64,000 nt of DNA, taken from positions 169,444 through 233,443 of the forward strand of contig CAADRB010000015.1 in NCBI GenBank assembly GCA_900708905.1, in the 5' to 3' direction. Each line of letters opens with the position of its first letter. Position 1 is the first letter of the stretch. This DNA is from Hymenolepis diminuta. Lineage: Eukaryota; Platyhelminthes; Cestoda; Cyclophyllidea; Hymenolepididae. Of this stretch, positions 36,217-49,200 are shown one piece after another. The translations under genes and the position numbers were made by a program. Below the pieces are notes generated by a model. The model worked only from the letters and a program-made list of their open reading frames with translations. It was not told where the DNA came from and searched no databases.

Positions 36217-38065
36217 AGGAAGCGCTTATGAGAAAGTATTGACAAGGAGACTCTACTAAAGAAATTAATAATGCTTGTTTCATTTACTGTCAGTGAGACG
36301 ATTTTTCACTCTAACGTTATAAATTTACAAGAGCACGTGATCAATAAAAGAGCTTGAAAAATATTTTTCACATTCTATAGTTTAAAAGATAAATTAAATT
36401 ATGAAAACAGTTGATAAGTAATAAAAAATTGATTAAAAATTTCTACTGAATTATTGCTATATAGAACTCCGAGTTTGTTGAGTCGTGAGACTGACATTTC
36501 TTTGGACTTACTGGAACGTGCGCTTTGATCGATATAAGCAGACTGATTCCGTCTAAGAGAATAAACAAATAGTTGACAGTGGGAATAGTTTGGCTATTGC
36601 AGAGGTAACTGTCAGGATGGAGAAAAGAGACTAGAAACATCTCGAGTTTAAATAGAAACCAACTCTTAAGATTATGCTCGCATCCTATTTCAAATTTCTG
36701 TTCCTCTATAATTGGTAGATCTTTCTTTGTTCTTCTTTTTTAACGAAAGATATAATATATGTAATATCTAAATAAATACCTGAGATTCTTAATTTATTTT
36801 GTACACATGTACACCATTCCAAATCAATCATCATATCTTATGTTTACGTCTATTTGTGCCATCAAAGCTGCACTCATTCAAAAGTTTTAGATACGTCTGA
36901 AGCCAATCATTAATTAGAATATTGTAAATATTTATGGAAAGAGCCCCTGATGATTTTCATCAAAGGGATCTTAACATTTCCATTGAGCAAACCATTCATT
37001 GCCTTTTAACAAAACAAAGGTGGAAAATCACATGCAAAACTCTGTGATTTAATTATTTGTCTTAACGTAACATAATTACTTACAGGACTTACCACATTAT
37101 CTTCCTCAACATTTGAAGCATTTTATAATACATTTCGTTGGTTTCATTTGTCTTTGGTGTGCTTCAAAAATGGGTTTATCTTTTCAAAGTGATGGAAATC
37201 GAAGCGTCAAAAAAGCGAAGCAACGATTTCAGATTCCAGGAGAATTCTTTTTTCAGATATTAAAAAAATCATTACATAATGAGGAGATAGGGAAAATTTC
37301 AAAAAATGCAAAATGAGAAAGAGTTTAATAAATTTTAACCTAAAGAAATAGGATCATGACGCCAAATGATACATTTATCCAAAATTCCGTCACTAGAGCT
37401 GCTAATGTAAAGATACTATAACAAAATAGAGTGAAGAAATATACGGTTTATTTTATCAAATACAATAGCATTCAAGCTGTGAATTGAAAATCAAAAAGTT
37501 CATTTTAGCAATAAAAACACAGAGGCGGGTTTATAACAAGGTCAGTATTAACGCAATTAAAATCTCGCGGATTTAAATTAATTATTTAAATTTACAAAAA
37601 AAATTAAGATAGTTGAGATACATTGTTTTTCTGCATCAGCTCTAAGACTTCGAAGATGGCTCGAGTATCCATCTTTTTTAAAACTTGGTCAATTACGCAT
37701 GTATCTATTCTTTTACCAAAAATATAAAAAAGGGATAAGGAAAAAATAAGACAACTACAAACTTTTACACTTAGTAACTAATATATATTGCAACTCTCAC
37801 TCAGACATCTTTATAGCTGATTATTAACTGAACATATCACTTCCAAGTGTTCAAACATTAAAGAAAACTAGTCACAAATTGCAACTTGTAGAAATCATTA
37901 GTCTTTGGACCAACATTCCCTAATTTAAAATCTGCTTACCTGCGTTCAATTAATATTATCATTCCCTACTAAATCATACATTTGGATTTGATGAACTTAA
38001 TAACATTACAATGAGGAACAAAAAATCTCATAATACCTGGTCGAGGCTCTCAGCATCTTTTTCAT

Positions 38066-38076
38066 CCCCCCCCCCC
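38066..38076. repeat. Poly-C run (11 C)
   Basis: Eleven consecutive C's in otherwise AT-rich sequence. Length may be unreliable because such runs are error-prone in sequencing. Confidence 0.95.
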
Positions 38077-39660
38077 TTTCTGTGAACGCCTTTAGTTGCC
38101 TCTCATACTTATAAACTATTTTTTCTTATTGTGAATAATAATAGTAAGTAAAAAACATCTGGAGTTATGATGAGCTTTATTCTTATTTAATTTGATTATA
38201 AATTCGTTTGGTCAAATGAGCGTACCATAGATGGATTTGATCAGGAGAAAATAAAACCAGAGAAGAATATTTAATGTAAGTGACATTTGAGCATTTTTAA
38301 TTAAAAATAAATAGTTCTATGAAAATGTTTGTGAGTGATATCGCCTTGTCACTATAACCTTAGTGGTTCCGGATATTTAATAGTACTCCATTTTTAATAA
38401 AGCTTAATTTTAAGTATAATTAAGTAACAATTACACAAGATCTTGAATTCCCAAATTGAATTGGAAAGTACGATGCCTGACTGGTGAATTCGGATTAATG
38501 AAAATCATAGTTCTTTGTCTACGGTCGACTCATTCACGTTTAAATTTGCGTAGTCATAATACATAAAACTTCCAACTCTAGTTTAAAACAAGGGCAAGCA
38601 AGCTTAAAAGAAAATTTAATTTGTTTTGTTGATTTTAGATTTGAAGGTTATTGGACTCACTCATTTCAATCGGATCGATGAGTACATCTTTGCTCCATAG
38701 TCCAAGCTTCATACCGTCAGGAGTAAGGAACGATTAAATGTACTAAAATGAGCATATAAGTTTGGAATAAATAGTACGGTGGACGAAAAGACGGCTAAAG
38801 ACAGTGGAAATGATTAAATAACACAGTCATTTATCTTTAGCGAATGAAGAAAATATTTATTACTCAGAGAAATTACTTGGGAAAATATATAAACATTTAC
38901 TAAAGTTTAAAGAAAAAGCAGATTTAAGCCGTTGAATTTGAATTAGATTAAAACTTTTAATCTACAACTTTTATTAATTGAATCTATAAAAATTTTTTCC
39001 TTTAATATGAGCGAAAAATGTGTATGTAATAAAGGAAATTATTATGAGTTTACAATTAATCAATTTCAATTAATATGAGTTGAAATTTTTCCGGCTGATG
39101 ACCTCATTAACTTATATTTGAGTATTTCTAACGTCATACTAGGACTGATAACCTTTATTGCCCCAAAATTTGTAAGAAGTTTCTTTTGTTAACGTGAACT
39201 TGAAATCCGGTAACAAATATATTGGAATTCGTGTTGTCTGGCCACTTGGAGTTAGGAAAAATCGCCTAAACTTCTTTCCATAAAATATTAAAATTCATAT
39301 TTTTAATTAAAGTTTAGACTTTTATTTTATTCATAATCCACCTCGTTTCTTAGATATGTGTGAGTTACCAGCTCTAAAAAATGAGTCGTTCAATGAATGA
39401 TCCATGCAAAACTATTTTAACCCGGTTTATTGAAATACTCTGATTCTGAAAGCAAGAAATTCTCGCAAAATTAGTATGCCTGACTGTCTAGCGATCGTCA
39501 CGCATCTCCAAACACTAGTGTTAATATGTATCATTAGTCGTACATTACTAGTATTAATAATCATTACTTATCAATACTAAGTTCATTTATTTTAAAGATC
39601 CTATTGAATTTACGGATTAGAAAAAGGAGACATAGCTTGAGAATTCTATTGGATTAAAGA

Positions 39661-39946
39661 GGGGGCTCAACGAGGCCTTACAACAGTCTATTTCTACTTT
39701 GATATATTTTTCCAGCTCTGGCTTGTAACGTTCAGTTCACAGTCACAAACATATTCTCTATATTCGATGAATTTCCTTGCGTTTGGAATATCTATATGCA
39801 AGTATACATCCAGCAGCGTAAAGAATAAAGAGAGTGATTGCATGGGCAATTTCTTCTTCACACGCATTTATCTGAAGGGAAAATTTTAAGCCAAAAGTGG
39901 TGGAGTTGTACGTAGTATTGCTCACTCTATTCACAAAGTAACAAAG
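39661..39946 (-). repeat. Repeat family 3, copy b (open for 72 codons)
   Basis: Partner of 16741-17025. The minus-strand frame 39976-39758 is uninterrupted for 72 codons, with NTTYNSTTF ahead (potential N-glycosylation sites), then NACEEEIAHA and a hydrophobic stretch of about 18 residues ending in YRYSKRK. The layout suggests a fragment with one transmembrane helix and a basic cytoplasmic edge. No splice sites clearly bound it. Confidence 0.5.
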
Positions 39947-41044
39947 CATCTGCCCTATTATTTGATAGGTCACCAAAAGACTGCATAGACTATACTTTAT
40001 TTCGAGATGAGGAACTCAATTTCCGCAGTTAATCACCAAGTCGGAAGTCAGTCTTATCAGTACATGTTGCTCTTGATGTATTAATAGTAGGGACAAACCC
40101 ACCATCGGTCCAACAAAAGGATTTTACCCTTATAAATTAGCATTCTTGAATTAACATACCATATTGACGGTTATGAACTTCAAACACCACCTTAGACATT
40201 TTTATTGGATCTAGACCGATTGTGGTTATAGTACTCAAGACCTGTTTTTTTACATAATTAAAAAAAAACACTATGAAATGTATGTTTCTTCAAAACACAG
40301 TGGAAATTAACGTGATATCATCCAGTGTTAACAAAGGGAGAACTTGCGTAAATCTCAATGCATGCTACTCCTCAAACGTGGAAGTTAAACATCCTAAGTT
40401 GAAAATGAAATTCGGATGAAAAGAAGGGAGCTAAAATTTCGAATGAATATTCTCTTAATTGCCTATCTAATCTTATCATAATTTCGATGGAGAATCAGAT
40501 TATAATCAACTACACCCCATCAATCAAGAATGGCTCCAATAGTATTCATCTTTCTCTCCTAACAACATCTCTTTCCTACCATCTATAACATCTCGTTTGA
40601 AATGCTTTATATCCATGACCTGTAACTATAAATAGTCTAAAATAGGGTGAAGATGAAAGAGGATGAAAATTTGTGCCCAATATAGGAGCCCTACAAGCGA
40701 ATGACAAGAATCAGTACATTCCATGTAGATTAGTCAGGGTGATGTAATGATTTCAAAGCACTCCTATTCATGCAAAATAAATAAAAGGTATGGATAATTT
40801 TTCTATGGTAATTCAGCCTTTCTTATCGAATCAGTTTATAAATTGTTCGCTTATTTACTTTTTTTGTATAAAGGCCTCAGTGATTAAATGATTTATAGAG
40901 GGATATAAATAAAACTTTTAGTGAAAGGAAAAAGGTTTATACCGAAAGATTTTGAGAAATTATGTTCAACTCAAGTTGCAATTGATCTCTGTTGTCATAA
41001 AATTCAGCCCTTGTAGAATTAAGTGGCACTGTTTTTTGCTGCAA

Positions 41045-41115
41045 ATTGTTTTATTGATAGTTAGTTGATAAAAACGCAAGATCTAGGTTTAAATCCGTCT
41101 AAGAGCGTAATCACG
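41045..41115 (+). repeat. Weak tRNA-like / SINE candidate
   Basis: A TAGTTAGTTGAT stretch resembling an A box is followed about 20 bases later by TAGGTTTAAATCCGTC, a B-box variant. The order and spacing suit a decayed tRNA-derived element, but stems do not pair well. GC-richer, unexplained sequence continues to about 41420. Confidence 0.2.
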
Positions 41116-43160
41116 TTATGTAAACGGGGCCATACTGATCAAATAGTTGGTAGAAATCAAGTCGCTCATGTCACCAGATCAGTATGAAGGTGGTCTGAAG
41201 GCTACCACAGTTTTTTGGTGTGTAAATTAGGTTTATACAAAAATATTTCTTCTTTCGATAAAAGTCATGTTTCTTCGTCGATGTCTCGGCGTAATTACTG
41301 GCATCTGTTTGGGTATACATGCCCGATTACACACTTACAAAGCCGTACCACATATGGCCACTGTAGTCGAGATCATATGGCCAGCCAATCATTTCTAATC
41401 GCCAGGTATTGATAGACACCTACTGCCTATGGCAGAAAGCATAGTAATATGATCGAATATAGTGCCATTCTCATCTTTAGAGTTAGAGGGCTGTTGGCCT
41501 GACCCCCGGATTTTTGGCTAGTCTAAATCAAATATATCTAAGATATGGTAGCATTTCAACTATTCTTCATGTGTTAAATTAGCTTTAAAGATGGAAACGG
41601 AATCATCATTCAATATTTTAAACCTGATTGATTTCAAATGTGTGCTTTCAAATTGCGGTCTGTCTGAGAGTTTACTAAATTAAAAAATATATACCAACCC
41701 TTTTCATTATCATACTATTATCTTTTTTGATAAAGTCCAACCGAAGATATTTTTCTCACCTATCTTGAGTTATGAAGGCTTTCATATCAAAATTTATTGC
41801 AAATCAAGCGTATCCATCTCCCCACAGGTAAACGATGGACTGCTAAAATGTTAAATAGATAAATATTCAAGGATTGGTCTATTTTACAACCTGTTCTCTC
41901 CTAAAACAAAATTTAAAAAGTCAGAAATTTTTAATTGGCTACAACTGATAGGCATCAATATAATGTTTTTTCTTATGTTCTTCCCTCCCATTTTTGCATC
42001 CTTAATGGAGAGTTTTTTCAATACCCCTAGGTGGCATAAAGAAATTATGATGAATTGTAGGCGAATCTCTTCTAACAATACTTGGAAATCAACCAGTATA
42101 GTCCCGAAACGAGGTGTTTTTTTTCACTTTAGGTTGCTACGGCAACTACAACCCAACAAGCTAAAAAAGGTTATAATTTGGGTAGGAATTTACTCAAATT
42201 GCTCTAATAGCAGTTCATACATTAGCTGATAAAATTAGGAAAATTGTGGCTTCATCAAAAGGAGGGAAATACGTTTATAGCAGTACTCCCATGTACCCGA
42301 ATGCTTATTGGTAATAAAGCAAGCATATAATAAATAAAGACGTGTAAGAGAATAAATCTCTAAAAAAATGAACCTAGATAATCATTTTAGATAAGTGTAA
42401 AAATAGTAATTGCAAAAATTTACAAAGTTCGATTTTTCTCCATTAAAAATACTTATTCTACTACTACTCATTTCGAGGAATCTGTTAAAAATTTTCCTCT
42501 CTTCCTGCACTTTCATTTATTGTGGAACCCAACTTATTGATAAGGAGAAAGATTTGAATAAAATCTAGAGAGAAAATGATGATAGACTGTCTTGAGTCTA
42601 GATATGGGAAATTCTTTATTTCAATTTAATTAACTGGTTGGCATCTTAAACAGTCGATTTAGTAATGGTATAATTTAATATTAATTTTCTCTCTTTGTTA
42701 ACAATGACAGTTATAATAGAGCCGGAATTTTGAAATAATTTTTTAAGCCGAATTTAAAAAATTATATTTGAGATTGGACATTACTGACTCCCTGACTAAC
42801 CAAATCATCGCATCACAGTTGAGCAGAAATAGTAGCGCATTAGTTGCGGGATTATTGGCCTCACTTCACAAGGTATTTTATGGTTAGTGGCCATAGTGGT
42901 AAGGCAGTTACTTCCTCTCGTCCTTTACCATTTGTTCTTCTTGAAGTATATTTCTATCTTTTTGGTTCTCTAATTGACTATTATACCCTTTCACATTAAT
43001 TTGTTTTATTTATAATATTGGTATGCGGTCGCAAGTTAATACGTCATATCTTAACAATTAGTCTGAACAAAACATTTAATTGATTTGGATAACCTTTAAC
43101 TGTTAAATAAATTAAGAGAACTTTATTCCAATAAATAGTTCAAATAAAATTAATTTATCG

Positions 43161-43180
43161 CCCTCCCTCTCTCTCTCTCT
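43161..43180. repeat. (CT)n tract
   Basis: CCCTCCC followed by an uninterrupted CT dinucleotide run. It lies about 100 bases ahead of the 43282-43503 open frame. Confidence 0.9.
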
Positions 43181-43281
43181 TAAGCCAAATCAAATGCATT
43201 TCAATAGAATATGAGGAGCAAAACAAATATAGAGGAGCATGCTGAACTGCGGTTTGACAGGGTATATGCGGACTGTCAAAA

Positions 43282-43503
43282 ATGCGAGGCCCCATTGATT
43301 CAACGCCAAATCCGTCTCGGTCAAAGGACAAGGCGAATATTAATATGCATGTGCGAAAAACAGAATTGACCAACGTCAATAAAATAAAGAAGAAAAATGA
43401 TGAAGGAATGTGGCGTGATGTAAAGCTGCAGTCTCTTCAAGAATTAAAATTGGAATATAAGAAATTAAACAGAGAGTTATTCTTAAGTGTGGAGCCGAAG
43501 TAA
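43282..43503 (+). CDS. Hypothetical small open frame, 73 codons, helix-prone
   Basis: ATG at 43282, TAA at 43501-43503. The product is Lys/Asn-rich, with a C-terminal segment (LQSLQELKLEYKKLNREL) whose leucine spacing would allow a short coiled coil. An opposite-strand frame of similar length overlaps it. Not recognised. Confidence 0.15.
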   Translation: MRGPIDSTPNPSRSKDKANINMHVRKTELTNVNKIKKKNDEGMWRDVKLQSLQELKLEYKKLNRELFLSVEPK

Positions 43504-45773
43504 TTTATTCTAAAGTGGATGAATTCAAATCAGAAATGGAGTCGTAAAGCCATTTCTACTTTTATGTTACATATATTAGTTAAAGGACGCCGAAAATCGT
43601 GGCTCAAGATCACAGAGTATCAGAATGAGTGATTCCCGCAGGTGGTAACTAAACTGCCCATTGTAATCTGCACAGCACGTTAGAAGTAGACCCTCAACCT
43701 AGCAAGCCAAACGGAAGTACACACCTACACCCAAGTGGACCAATGGATAGTTGAACTGGGAGTTCAATGCAACTATCGGCTAAAACAGGCCATTCAGTCA
43801 TCTTTTTGACTGTCGATCATGACAGATGTATGTAATCATGAGGCAAGAAGGCCGCTCCCTCCTATCGGTTATAATCTCAATTTCTATCTTTAATATACCT
43901 TGTAGATTTCATGTTCATTATGAGTTGTGGTTAAGTCCTGTGTTATGCAAAGCTCGCTACAATTACTCAGATCCAAGAGAGATAGATTAAACCCGGCAAG
44001 ACTAGTCAAATAATTAGACATTTATTTGATGTAATTCATAATCTATGATTTGTCCCGATAGTGATTGGGATGAGATTGATCCAACCATTGGACTTCATTA
44101 ATCGATGTGACAAAATATGATGAACCAGACAATGGACCAATCGATGAGTGGTGGTTGATTTTATCATGCCATGACCTCCTATAATTAAAGTGTTGAAATG
44201 GCATACTGATGACGTGGTCTGCATATTGCACAACTGGCGCATGGTGAAGCGTTGTTTCACCTTCTTTTCACTGTCTTTTCATATTTATTTGATTTGTCTA
44301 TCTAATTTGCCTTAATAAATATTCGTCTTAACAAAATGCAGGTGCAATGCTGTTCTTGACTTCTTGATAGTTAGTCTGGACAAGAACTGCTATTAATCCA
44401 ATGGTGCTTTAATCTTTTGAAGAAGATTTATAATTCTATAGATGTTTTTTGTTAAATTAGTAAACCGTAATTTAATAATAGCACTTTTGTCTTCTCATTC
44501 TCCTTTCTTTCTGGTCTGAGCCAACAGGAACTAAGCAAGGTAAAGTGGGCACAAACTCAGTGGGAAAGATAGTGATTAAATCATAATAGTTGATCATTTG
44601 AAAATGATATATTGATGAATTCACATTTCAAATAATGTAAAGCCGTTTTGATGTCCTGAAATCTTTTTCTCATTCTATCTATCTACTTTCCCTTGATTTG
44701 ACTCAATGCATTTGTTTTGGTATTATCATGCATATTAATAATTAAAGAGGGCGATATTTGATTTTAAAATAATTGATCTGATTCAAGATCAAACAGAAGT
44801 ATCCTGTAAATGCTTATAAAACCTATTATACAAGAATGCCACTTAGGAGCGAAAAATTTTACTTTCAAGGTTATTGGCTAAAAAGTATTAATTTCAACTT
44901 CCTGATATAATTTAGATTGAAAATGTAGTTCTTATTTAAATCATCGCAAAAATGGGTTGATTGTTCATAGCGCAACTTCTATTTCACAAATCGATTATAC
45001 CTTATCAAATGAAAACTTCAATCGATAAATTTGTAATTCAATTATACAAACATCCTCTCTAAGAACTAATATAATAAAATGGGATGAAAAATTGTGTTCA
45101 TTTCTCCGAATGAAGACAAATGGAAATAGACTCGAGACAAAAGAAATGAAAACCGATTATGATACGGAAATTACTCTTTGTGAGTTCCGCTTTCCTAGCA
45201 GAAAGTCTTAAATTTACATATTTAGACCTGTACCATGATCATACGGGATGCATTCGAATAACATAAATCTTAGTCAGCATTAAATCGTGAATTCAAATGA
45301 ATAAGTAATAATTGGAGCAGAATTTATTTTTTATTAAGTAATTTAATGAAAATAACTTACCGGAAACTGAAAGCAGAGTATCACGCATTCAACTAAATGA
45401 CCTGGATTGCGTGAATCTAGAACTATCTTTCAGATATATCAACAGTAATCAATAATTTTAAATGTCTACGTGGCCTCACAAGACTCATTCAAAAGAATGT
45501 CGCAAAACAGCGTCCTTTAAGGTATATTGTGTCGTGGAGAAAAATGATCAACACCTGTGTGAAATGACATGAGATTTTAGAATACCCTCTTAAAATTTTG
45601 TGAAATCCAATTTATGCATAAAATTTACAGTTATTCAGCTGATACAAGGTGCTCTCTTAAAAAAATCATAAGCTACAATTTATTATACTTCGTCAAGGGA
45701 AAGAATAGACCGCAAAAATAAAATAAGAAGAATAGGACGAAGTGTTCGACGCTTTGATGAAAACTAACCCTAA

Positions 45774-45899
45774 AGGCGTACTTGAAGGGTGAAACCCTAC
45801 GCATTTCCTAAATTTTTATCTGTTATCACTAATCTCTGAAACCTAATTATCTCGACCCCACAGTGGTGTTTGAAGGGCTTGACCCTACTGTAACCTCAA
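45774..45899. repeat. Two spaced copies of a hairpin-forming unit
   Basis: Units at 45774-45811 and 45862-45899 share TTGAAGGG, then ACCCTAC and a similar tail, about 50 bases apart. Each can fold into a small G/C stem (AGGGT-GAA-ACCCT in the first, AGGG-CTTG-ACCCT-like in the second). Function is unknown; it is probably a decayed tandem repeat. Confidence 0.4.
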
Positions 45900-46099
45900 G
45901 TCCCCTGACAATAATCATCGAGTGTCCTCAAATGGTTTATTTTAACTATCGGAATAAGCTGATTAAGTAGTTCTTGAATGAGCGCTGCTAGGGCTCAGCA
46001 TCCTCACAGCGATGTCTGGAACCATTTCATCTGTTTATAATATTCCTTCTACATGAGATTATATAAAGCCCTGTTTACGAAAAATACCTCCGCACACGT

Positions 46100-46265
46100 C
46101 TGTCAATTACCGCTCCTACACTTCCCTCTCATCCCTTCTGTCCCTCATCTCTCTCTTACCCTCCTAAACCCTCATCGTCGTTTGTTTAATACGCTTTGGC
46201 CTACACAACTCTTGTATTCTAATCTTTTTGTTGTTAGCTGCCAGTCGTTAGTTGTTAATAATGTA
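46100..46265 (+). repeat. Pyrimidine-rich repeat family 4, copy c
   Basis: Blocks TCATCTCTCTCTTACCC, AACCCTCATCGTCG, TTTAATACGCTTTGGCC, CAACTCTTGTATTCTAATC and GTTGTTAGCTGCCAGTCGTT match copies at 19255-19405 (reverse) and 35255-35425 in order. The 104-codon frame 46053-46367 covers it and is treated as a shadow. Confidence 0.5.
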
Positions 46266-49200
46266 ACTCTAAAGGTGGGAGTGATGCAATCACATAATAT
46301 TTTGACCCTGTTCAATTCAAATGTGCTTTATCTGAAATTGGATGAAATTGAAAGAAAATGCAACTGAATTAGGACTTTGCTTTTGGAATACCAACACTAG
46401 CCTTGAAAGCCCTCAGGCGAAGCAAGAGATGAAAAAAATGGGTAATTGAGTGAGTTTAATAATCTACTCAAGTCGTCTCAATCAGAAAAAGAATAAGCAA
46501 TAAGCGGAAAGCATCTAGATTAGATATACTCGTAAGTGAACTGATGCCCGTAAAAATATCAGCAAATCAAAACAGAGGTGAGAGAAGTCCGAAAAAATGA
46601 ATCATGCGAAATCAGAAGTAAAGCCCTAGAGGGTCTTAGTTTTTAAATAAAGTTCACTTTGTACGAATTCTAGCAAGTTCTATTGCCCTAAATCATGGAA
46701 TTTGGAACCAACCCGTTATATTTACCGTAAGAAGAAAAAAATTCGTCAATTTGTATTACGTATCTTAATAATTCTGCAAATGAGAGTGACGACACCATCA
46801 AATATAAAAGCAAACATTCGCTTTTGAGAGCCAATATCTTGCACAAATTTTGCCCAATCAGATTCATAGCTGACCCAAAAAAATTTTAATGAACAAAGTT
46901 AAAAGCTGCGAAACAAAAACCGGTAGTCATGTAGAAACTGTGCTTTTAAGTACTAGATTCTCAAATTTTCATTTCTCTTTTCAGTAAATGTTAAATTGAA
47001 AGCTATGTGACCTCCGTCCATATCTGTTTGTTCAAATGTCAAAAAAATAAGTAAAGTTAAAAATGAAACAAATATTTTGTACTAATTCAATAATATGGAA
47101 AACCACTAAGGAGGACTTTCAAAGCGATCAAAGATGTCTTTACTTATTCTTGATAGAACGATACATGTTTTAGCCAAGCTTATCAGTGGATATGATACTT
47201 TTAAATCTGCAGATAGCTCATAAAAACTGATAAGACCATGTCGAACACAAATAATGTTCAAGGAAGGTGTTAAGGTTCAAACGTAGTTTTTTTTCGCAGA
47301 GAAAGCAAGTAAGTAGGATCTCCATTATCAATTATCAATCTTGTCCCCTTTTTACAATACCTAATTCGGATTGTTTGTCAGAACGGATAATCACTGACTT
47401 GGATAAAAATGGTAATGCATATGTCATGTCAGTACCCACTAAATAAGATAATTCATAGCGAAATATGTTTTCTCCTTTTTACTTAAAGCCATAGAGCTTC
47501 AAGTATTTTATGGTCAATTTGTAGAAAAGAAATTTTCTTTATTTTGCAATTAAAATATACACATCTCTCTCGATAGCAAAGCAGAAAAACATCATGGCCA
47601 GCAATCTCGTCACTTCTTATTTTAAAGTGTACTTTATTAACTTAAGTGCAAAAGTTTCCTTAGTTTTCACAACTACTAAAAAATTCAATAAGTTCATGAT
47701 AATATGTGATTTTGTAAGTTTATTTATTTAAATTTTACACGTCTAAGATGCGGAATGGTAGACATTATGCGGATCGAGCGCGTTAGAAATTTTATAAATC
47801 TTTTCATGGTAAACCTTTTTTTAAAAATACTGTGTGGATAGATAAACTAACATTTTCGCATTCAAGGACACAATATTTATGTGAAATTAATAATGGTAAA
47901 GACGTCTGTTGATTAATGACTAATTAGAAGAATTAGATTTAATTTTTAAGATTTATTACATTATTGCATTAAGATTTATTATATTTATGTATTTGATCTA
48001 ATATGGATTAGCCGATTACGGGTGGTGGAAAAATTGTTACCATCAATGTTGTATTTGAGGAACAATCAAATAGAATACGATCGAATACTAGAGAAAATAA
48101 ATGTCTCATTAATTTAAATAAAGTATGACAAAGTGATATATTGGCATAACAGAATGAAACTTGAAGATGTCGAATTGCAACTGCCGGAAACTTGAATTTT
48201 ACCACAAATCTCAGGAACGGACTGGATAGGTGTAATGAAATAGATTTTTGGTCGGCAGAAACTCAGGCAAGTACAACAGAGAATGCGTTCTCGCAAATGA
48301 ACCAACAGAAAATCAGTGCAAATACGATTCAATGAATGCTCATCTGGATTCCAAAGCTAGTTCGGAAATTCAAGGAAAGACTTACTCCACTTTAGCAATT
48401 ACTTAAAGGAGAGAATAAGTATTGTACTGAACTTTATCTATTATGTTCATTGTGATTAGCTATGGGAGAAGTTAATACATATTATATTTAAATTATCACA
48501 ATTCATTGTCCGCACTTTCTAAGAATGACCATATTGAAGTCCCCACTGATTTAAGACGTCCATCGATGACCATCACTAAACAAATTTTAGAAAAAATATC
48601 CTGATTTTAATACCTCAATTCCGAATCTAAAGTGATCGATATTCAACTTTAGAAACACAAGTCCCTACAAGAGTTCGATTATTGTTATCACAGTTGCTAT
48701 TATAATTATGAAGGGTTCATTAGTAGGTTAAGTTGGCATAGTAGGAATTTATTTATTGTTATTATGGGTCGCCGAAAGGTTGTAAGATATGATCCTTATT
48801 CAATATTACCGGTATTAATATTACCAATGACAATCAGTATCTAACCATAGGTAATCTCATAAATTTGGATGAAAACGAAATGGTTTTCGAAGTATTACAG
48901 AGAGAGAATCGAATGGAATTAAAGAACGAAGTCAGAACATGAAATTCTTTTTTACTTTACTTAAATTCTGGATTCATTTATTTATCCATAATTAATTTAA
49001 TAAGCATATTTCACAGCATCATATCTTAAGTTCTTACAGTTCGAATTTCAGGAATTTGATCTAAGATTCCACAGGAAGTTTTTATTCAGAACATTTAGCG
49101 TTTAGTAACGCATTAATTAAAGTGAGTGGTTTAGCCTGCCAACAATTTTTATTTAAAATTTTATGCAGATAAGATCGGCAAAATAAGATTAATAAATTTG

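Larger units (their letters stand above)
35426..39660. other. Intergenic, nothing recognised
   Basis: It holds the 36186-36216 palindrome and the poly-C run at 38066. No gene or repeat match was seen. Confidence 0.5.
39947..45773. other. Intergenic, with GC-richer unexplained patches
   Basis: Patches at about 41100-41420, 43610-43860 and 44040-44240 are GC-richer than background, with interrupted frames, and look like decayed mobile DNA of unknown type. At 44040-44240 two overlapping minus-strand frames are open, so neither is favoured. Confidence 0.45.

Noticed and set aside
44036..44260. Minus-strand frame containing VQYADHVIS, suggestive of an RT YADD motif
   Set aside because: The second catalytic aspartate is missing (H instead), no other RT motif is nearby, and two frames are open at once.
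46053..46367. 104-codon plus-strand frame
   Set aside because: It lies in a pyrimidine-rich repeat that has two other copies in the window with non-matching frames.
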